Shown here: positions 57,020 through 64,000 of the stretch, one piece after another
How the letters are laid out: the number at the start of each line of letters is the position of its first letter
Position numbering within the stretch: position 1 is the first letter of the stretch
Origin: Hevea brasiliensis
Taxonomy: Eukaryota; Streptophyta; Magnoliopsida; Malpighiales; Euphorbiaceae
Direction: 5' to 3'
Length of the DNA: 64,000 nt
NCBI RefSeq assembly: GCF_030052815.1
Contig: NC_079493.1
Span: 124,320,394-124,384,393, forward strand
Translations under genes and position numbers: made by a program
Notes under the pieces: generated by a model
What the model was told of the DNA's origin: nothing
What the model saw: the letters and a program-made list of their open reading frames with translations, nothing else
The model's database searches: none

Positions 57020-59631
57020 TGTCACGACCCAACCTATGGGCCGGACCGGCACTAGGACCTGGGCCAGCCTAAAGCCCCCGAGGCCCGTAGTAAGCCTTAA
57101 CTGTTCATTTACCCAATTCTAAGGCCCATTTGGGCCCAATATCAAGAAAACAAACGGACAGAGTCCGGCCATAAAATGGACTTACCAACGGGGAGTTTTC
57201 GACTCACCCGACCTGTAAACACAATATATAGTCAATTGGGGAGCTCAGCTCACCCTCCACATACTCATCAACATAATAATAAATGGGAGCTCAGCTCCCT
57301 CATCCAATCTATCAAAACAGACTTAAAATATTAAGTTTACAGGTCCAACATGATAATAATATTACAGACCAAATTCAAATAATTACTGCTAACACATGCG
57401 GAAATTCTAGGAGTAAATAAAATTACACAAATATTGATAAACAACCTGCGAGGTAGAAAAGCAGGTTAACCTCAAAAATATCCTCCTGTGGCCTGTAAAA
57501 ATTTTTGAACAGGAGTGAGCGTTCGACTCAGAGAGTAAAATATCAATTTTAACCATAATCTCTATAACTATCTAAAACTAATGCACCCTGTAGAGTGAAA
57601 TGCAACATCCACATCATTTTCACATCATAACATCAAAAAGGTAATTTGGAGCACTCACGCACCCCGTAGCATCAATCATAACATATGGGAGCTGATCCCC
57701 TATACAGCTCTCTTAAATCCAACCTGGTGCCAGCGAAGAACTCAAGCCGGACTTTCGCTTAATAAACCAAATCGAGGGTCCCAGCGAAGAACTCAAGCCG
57801 TGACTACCCCTCGAAGGATCGGGTTCCCAGCGAAGAACTCAAGCCGTGACTACCCGTCCTATCCATAGTCCACACCACATCACACGCACACCAACGCACG
57901 CACACTGCTCCAAATTACCACAACAACATCATGGCACTTTAACAGTTATCAATGCATCATAAATCGTGCCTAGAGTTTAACTACATAAATATATGCATAT
58001 AAGTGATGCATGGGCATGCTAAACATATAATAATATCGAAATTACAATTAAAATTAATATTTTACTCACAGACTTGACGGTGGTCACTGAGGCGGCTGGG
58101 CGGAGGAAGAAGGCTGTCCCGGCTCACCTGACAATTATATTACAATTATTTAATACAATCTGACTCAATACAAACAAAGAAAAAGACCAATTACGTCCTA
58201 AGTTGTGCCGAAAATCCAGTGAGTCTCCCTATACCTAGGACCTACCCAACCTGCAAAGGGTTCAAAACACACTTCTATACTCACAATCCATATATCCACA
58301 GTTCAATCATATCACACAGCCCCTCCCGGGCCCATCAAATCAATCATCCATCACAATACGCAAAATTTCAATTTAGTCCTTATTATTGATCATTTTGTAA
58401 AAGCGCCCAAACAAGCTCTAAAAATTATAAAACTTTGCCCATGTCCTTAGCAATATTACTAAGCTATTGCAAAAAGAATCTTAATTTTCTAAGCTACCAC
58501 GAATATTTTATGGATTTTTAATCCTATTTAATCACTAGAAAATTACTAAAAAGCAAGGTTCGGGTTTACCTTTGCGATTCGACTTGGGAACCCGCTCGGG
58601 ACGTCTGACAATGGGGGGCTAGCCAAAACCTCGGTCCAATTCGGAGACTTTTCCGATAACAGTGCATGTCGGCGAAATTTGCGAACTTGGTCAATCGTCA
58701 ATTTCCGCGAATCGAGGATACCTACACGAAGCCCATAACACGGGGGTTAGTACATAAATTTTTCAGAATTTTCTAAGCTCATTAAATGCTCGGAAAAACA
58801 CTGCGAAGCTCCGTGGGACCCACCGAAAAATGATGTCGAAAAAATTTGAAATTTATGTCGTTGCGAAGCTCTCGTCGAATGGAGCGTGCTAGTAGCCTCG
58901 GTTTTCTCGTGGGATTCACGGTTTTCGAGAAATCTAGCCCAAAAGTCGAAATGGGCTAAAATCTTCCCGAGCAAAAATCGGACAAACCGCTCGATGGATT
59001 TCGGCGTTCTTGGTGTCTATGGAAAGCTCTCGCCGAGTAGATGATTTTCGACACAAGACCCGGTCCAATCGGTGGCCGGATCGGCCGGATTTGGCCGGGG
59101 AAGGCTGGCGGCCAGCAGGGGGAGTTTTCGCGCGCGTTTTTCCGGCCGTTTGGGCGGCGTACGGCATTTTGAGGTGGCGGCCGTCTGGCTGAGTGATGGT
59201 GGTGGCCGTGGCTAGGGGTGGGGAGGAGAGAGAAACGAGAGAGAAAAGGGAGAGGGCCATCGCGCGCGGGAGGGAGGAGAAAAAGAGAAGAAGACCGGTC
59301 CGATTCGACCGATCAAATCCGATCCGGTTCGATTCGGCCGGTTCGATTCAAAATACAAAATTTTAAATTTTTACTCTGCCTCGGGGCCGAAAACGAGATC
59401 CAAAAATTCCGAAAAAATTCCATAAAACTCAGAAAAATACGTAGACTCCAAATATATTTTTAGTTTTGCCACGTGGTCTTTAAATTAATTTTTAAAAATC
59501 ATCAAAGTTTATATTTTCGGAAAATCGAACCCGATTTTTAAAATCCGAAAAATCTCAAAAAAATTCCTAAAATTTAAATAAAATTAAAATACCAAAAATG
59601 CTCATAAATTTTAAAATTTTGGGGTGTTACA
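57020..59631 (-). mobile_element. Solo LTR of the same gypsy family, minus strand
   Basis: 2612 bp, TGTCACGACCC to GGGGTGTTACA on the plus strand, i.e. TGTAACACCCC to GGTCGTGACA in its own sense. Perfect AGATA target duplication and no internal region, so the element was reduced to one LTR by recombination between its LTRs. Its three-copy motif reads CTTGAGTTCTTCGCTGG. The GC-rich segment (59090-59300) is different again from Elements 1 and 2. Open frames inside it on either strand are not genes. Confidence 0.94.
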
Positions 59632-59636
59632 AGATA
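59632..59636. repeat. Target-site duplication of the solo LTR, right copy
   Basis: AGATA, identical to 57015-57019. Confidence 0.93.
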
Positions 59637-59792
59637 TGGGTTGAGTTTAGAAGTGTTATTTGAATTCTTGAAATTGGGCCCAAATGGGCCTTAGAGTTGG
59701 GTTGAGGAATAGTTACGCTTACTACGGGCCTCGGGGGCTTTAGACTGGCCCAAGTCCTAGTGCCTGTCCGGCCCATAGGTTGGGTCATGACA
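59637..59792 (+). repeat. Old gypsy LTR, right remnant
   Basis: Continues the LTR from 57019. TAGAAGTGTTATTTGAA jumps straight to TTCTTGAAATTGGGCCC, skipping about 1.15 kb found in the intact LTRs (between the equivalents of 5605 and 6760). The end is GGTTGGGTCATGACA. Confidence 0.85.
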
Positions 59793-62700
59793 AATGTGGT
59801 ATCATAGTTTAGGCTTTAGATTCATGGGAAATAATGTAATTGGGAATGTAAAAAGAAGTTTTGTTAGGAGGTCACATGCGGAGTATAGGATTCTGTTTCG
59901 TCTTTTTCTGTAATTATTTGTTTCTAGATTCTGCGTTATATCTCGAGAAATATAAGAGTGCCTCAGTTAGTGTCTTGATTTTCGTGGAGTACATAGAAAT
60001 GTGAAATAGAGTTAGTAGACATGTTGAGGTCTGCCATGGAAATACGTTCTCCAAGAAACTCTATATTTCTATCAGTATGGGTCCAAGTGTTGTGCCTATC
60101 TGGTGCTAGGCACGAGTACATAAAGGTGAGTTTGGATAGTATAATTACACTAGATAAGGGTGAGGATGCCACTGCTGGCAGTCGTCAGTGGATGACCCAG
60201 TCAGAGTAAGTTTATGATAATAGTAGATTCAAAAGAGATAAGAGATTAGGAGACCTAGTCTGTCAGGACGTATCGTAATAACTACACAATGTTCTCGATG
60301 TCTACTCTGTAAGCTGCAGATTACAGTATCGACATGAGATTATTTTGTAGAGCTGCGTGCATCCCCGTGGTGCTCCATAATGAGGGTGTTTACGGATGGC
60401 CTCTGTTTTGATACAATTATGCGAAAACAAAGTTCTATATCTGCAGAGGAGTTGGGAACTCCTAGTTAGGGATCTAGAGCTAGAATATCGAAAGGTCACA
60501 GTTGGGTAGTAACTAGAGTCAGTAACTCGGTTACCCTAGCATGAGCTCGAGTTACATTAAGAGTTGCCATCAGACCAGAGGTTGCAGATTAGTTGCAAAG
60601 TAAAGGTGACATCTATAGAGTCAGACCATCTGGTCTTTGGTTTAGAATTTTGGATGGTTTTTGCAGAACGACAGACGTTTTGCTTAGAGCTTAGTGAGAA
60701 TAGTATATCTTGTGTGTATCAGCAAGGTGTAAAGTATAACCCTACTACCTAGGGAAGGTCGGAACTATGAATTGATGATTTACAGAGCTATGATATGATA
60801 AGAGAGTCATTAATTTGACATGGTTTTGGCAAGGTGGTGAATATAGTACCTTTGTTGCAGTAAGTTAGGGTATAGTCCTATCTTTTCAGAAGGGATCGAA
60901 AGTTATTACTGATAATGATGACTTATGGAGTAGTATCCCAGATGGGATTATAGTGTGAGATAGAGAGTTGTTAGCTCAGGTGTTCTGGAGAGGGTACAAG
61001 TTCCATGTAGGAATTATAAGATGTAAGATCAAGATATATGTAAGCCTTTAAATTGAATGACAAGTTTAGATACTTAGTATTTTAAGTTTTAGCTAATTAA
61101 ATGGATATGAAAAATTAGAGTTGCTACAGATCCCCTCCCTAAGGTAGTAAGGGGTAGTATGTAGTCCAAAAGGGCAAGAATAGAGATCACGCAGGAGAAG
61201 TATTACTGCTATTCCCTAAGTTCATCCTTAGCTTCTTAATGCTTAAGAGAAAAGTATACTCCAAATAAAGTAAAAGAAAAAGGACAAAAGTTAGCATCGA
61301 TAAATCATAGAATATATATATATATATAAATGGAGTGCGGTTCAAATACAGTAAGAGAGATAGCCTGAATGCTAGTAGAAGTCTAGCTAGGGTAGTTAGA
61401 GGATTAATTCTGAGTAACATTGAGGTATAGATGACGTGGTAGGGATAGTGGAAAGGTATAAGTTTCTGACATGACAATCAGGCTAAAAAAAAAAAAAAGA
61501 TAGAGCTAAAGAATGGAAGAGTGAAAGTTTGGATTTGGGTAAGATAAAAAAAGTTGGCTAAAGAATAAACTGGAAAAAACATATTAGGATAAGATTAGGA
61601 AGAATAGAGCTAAGATACCGAGGAGGTGGATGTGGTTCTAGAAAGGGTAAACGAGATAAACAAAAAATTAAGGATAGAGAGCGTAGAAAAGGATGGTATT
61701 AGGAAGGACATTATCAAGTTATGGAACCCAGAAGTACAGGACTTAGAGTAGGTCATAATTGATGTAGTGTTAGGAGCCTGAACCTAGAGCTTAGAGTTAC
61801 AGGATCGGGATTAGACCTTATTTATTTTCTACCCCCAAGGTAGGATAATGGGGAAATGACATAAGAACCCTTTTGGTTGTTGATAGTATAATGGAAATTA
61901 GGTAAGGTGTGCGACCAAAGTAGGTAGTAGCTGTTGAGCGTGCTGTGATAACTTGAATTGTATTGTCAGATAAAGAAGCAAGATCAGTAGGAGTAAGTTG
62001 GATAAAAGTCAACATAAGGAATTTAAATATGCAAGATGAGGGATAATGTCACAGAGGCTTGATGTTAAAATTTAGAATAGTGAGACCTAGAGTCAAAAAT
62101 TTGAGTTAGATAGATATTTTTAGTGTGATCGATAGGATAATTATGTAGAAAAAAAAAAGAAAAGGAGTAATAATAAATAAATAAATAAATAATAGTATGA
62201 TAATATGTAGCAGAATGCTAGTAAAGGTCAAAATAAGACAAGATAGGTATAGGTGTAATTATAAGATATTGAGAAGTACATGGATTAGAGGATTGATTGT
62301 TGGTAAGATTGGAGTAGATCTGAAAGAATCTGTGAATGCTTTTATCTTCTAGAATATAACCAAGTATAAAAAGCATTGGACAAATAATTATAAGTATGGA
62401 AGATAAATGGAGAGTAAAAAGGAAATAGTAAATTCTAAGATGATATGTTAGGCAGGACAACAGTATAACAAATGGTAGATACAACTGATATCTTGTAATA
62501 AAGCACAATAATTACAAAGAAATAATGAAACTAAAAAGGGAGACTAAGGGGTATGAGCTAAATCTTGTTTATCAAACAATGGTATACCATAAATGGTGGG
62601 AGAACATTTCTCCTTCTTTCCAAATTAGCTCGTGTTTCGATTCTAGGAGATTATATTAAGACGAGAGGTCATATCAAAGTGACCCAACTAATTGAAAATT

Positions 62701-64000
62701 TGATGGGCGTTAGCACATATCCAATCTTTTGAGGTGAAAATGACGATAATTGTGTACCTAATGTTAAATACGAAAGAATGATCAGAGAGGTGACAGGAGT
62801 TAAATCGAGCTAGTTGCTAGGGCTTACAACCCTTTTGAACTATAAGCTGGAGGAAGTGCTATTTGCTAATGAGTTTCAATAGATGAAATTGTTGCTAATG
62901 GGAAAAGTTGAGGCTGAAGTTTGGGAAGCTATGAGCAGTATATGTGATTATATTAAGGAGAATGAACACGTGAAGTATCTTGTTTGGAATTAAGGCATGG
63001 CACACATTTCCCACAGCCATGTTAGTTTAGATGGAACTTATAGTTTCTGGGGCTCCTATCCGTCCAGGATGAGCAATTTCCTACTAAGGCAAGTAGGGAA
63101 TGATAATGTTCTGATAGTTAAAGTTGGGAAAGGGGATACAAAAAGAAATTTCTATGGCTAATTCCAAGTGTTACATAATGTGAATAATGTGCTGGTAGGA
63201 TTCAATCGTAAGGTTAGAATTCTCGAAGTAATGGAACTAGTAATCAAGATAAGACTAAGAAATAAAAAGAAAGTTAAAATTGATGATGGGATAGACATCT
63301 TTGAAGGAAAATGTGTAAGGGTGAGACAGGACTAAGATTAAGGAATAAGTACAGCAGGTTAAAAAGATATCAACAATAGCAGAAATAGGAAAAGGAAGTT
63401 GATAAGATCCAAAGGACAGGAAGAAAGCTCGGTCGAGCTAGTTATAATGATGAAGATAAAAAGGAATAGGTATGCTAGGAACACACTTTTGAAACAAGTT
63501 ATTATGAGATGATAGACTAAAGGAGTAGTGGAGCCTCGATCTAAGTGCCAATGTGTCAGAAGTAGGCTACATACTAAGAAGCTTTAGGAAGAAGTCTAGA
63601 TATTTCCATTCTAGAGAAGGAGTGGAAAACGATAAAGTTGCACTAATTAGGTTGTCAGGGAATACAAACACTTTTGTCACTTAGAAGGAGAGACCCAGTT
63701 CACTTTCTAATGTTGATAAATGATACACTTGGCCCTTGGAGGCAACTCTACATAACTAGTTACATAAGATGGACAAGAGCTGGTCTAAGGACCTTAGTAA
63801 TGACACAAAAGAGATTGAAAATTTGAAGTATCATGGGAGTGAGAAGATTTATAGGTATTGACCATTGAGGTCATAGGACAAGTAAAGGTTTCGAATGAGA
63901 TGTATATGATAGGTGCTACAGGAAAGCATTTCATAGGATACTATAGGGTAAGGAACATAAGTCATGTTTTTGGGAAACAGAGATTATTAAAACAAAGGAA
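59793..64000 (+). mobile_element. Internal region of the old gypsy element, no recognisable gag or pol
   Basis: The first 200 bases still align with the leader of Elements 1 and 2 (TTTAGGCTTTAGATTCATGGGAA, GGTCACATGCGGAGTATAGG). After about 60000 nothing matches their gag or pol, and no frame above 96 codons with a known domain is present. The composition is purine-rich on the plus strand (AGATAGAG, AAGAAAG types). It runs past the window end, so it is longer than 4.2 kb and the second LTR is not seen. It could be an extremely decayed coding region or a large non-autonomous derivative (LARD-like) with unrelated internal DNA. Confidence 0.55.
59797..59806 (+). other. Decayed primer-binding site of the old gypsy element
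   Basis: TGGTATCATAG at the right distance after the LTR end; one base differs from TGGTATCAGAG. Confidence 0.75.

Noticed and set aside
61187..62508. Minus-strand frames of 65-96 codons (61187-61477, 61818-62015, 62218-62508)
   Set aside because: Leucine/isoleucine/tyrosine-rich low complexity caused by the purine-rich plus strand; no domain and no conservation seen.

Overview
This window is plant nuclear DNA, almost certainly from a eudicot. It has spliced genes of plant-restricted families (DUF247/UPF0481 and ankyrin-PGG membrane proteins), very AT-rich spacers, (TA)n microsatellites and nested LTR retrotransposons primed by initiator tRNA-Met. Euphorbiaceae is a guess from general look only. 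About two thirds of the window is retrotransposon.

Layout. 1-3810 is AT-rich spacer; much of it has a diverged second copy at 30.1-34.8 kb. 3811-14793 is a dead ankyrin-repeat gene fragment (minus strand) split by a complete but decayed Ty3/gypsy chromovirus, Element 1 (4209-14508). 16260-18360 holds a truncated DUF247 copy and then an intact DUF247 gene with a 5'-UTR intron (CDS 18131 to 16659, minus). 20006-30004 is a second member of the same gypsy family, Element 2, with similar-length LTRs and a perfect TCAAA target duplication. 31165-31500 is a LINE reverse-transcriptase tail. 36010-45570 is a complete Ty1/copia element (2.1-kb LTRs, perfect TTTCC target duplication). It sits inside an older, probably Tat/Ogre-like gypsy LTR that carries ten ~58-bp tandem repeats. 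46687-50320 is a truncated minus-strand copia element. 52717-55507 is a spliced ankyrin-PGG gene (minus), paralogous to the broken copy at the left. 56378-64000 is an old gypsy LTR with an internal deletion, a tandem duplication and a nested minus-strand solo LTR (57020-59631, AGATA duplication), followed by more than 4 kb of internal sequence without recognisable gag or pol.

How the parts relate. Only DUF247 and the ankyrin-PGG gene look like host protein genes; both families have been linked to self-recognition or defence in other plants, but nothing here proves a function. The two ankyrin copies lie in the same orientation about 40 kb apart. Each has a copy of the same AT-rich spacer on its 3' side, so an old segmental duplication followed by TE insertion explains the large-scale structure.

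I found no clear new biological system. The most unusual signals are: a three-copy motif in the gypsy LTRs whose core differs between LTR subtypes but is nearly uniform within each LTR; an array of ten inverted-repeat units in the copia leader; a substitution-dense patch confined to one LTR of Element 2; and the non-coding interior of the last element.
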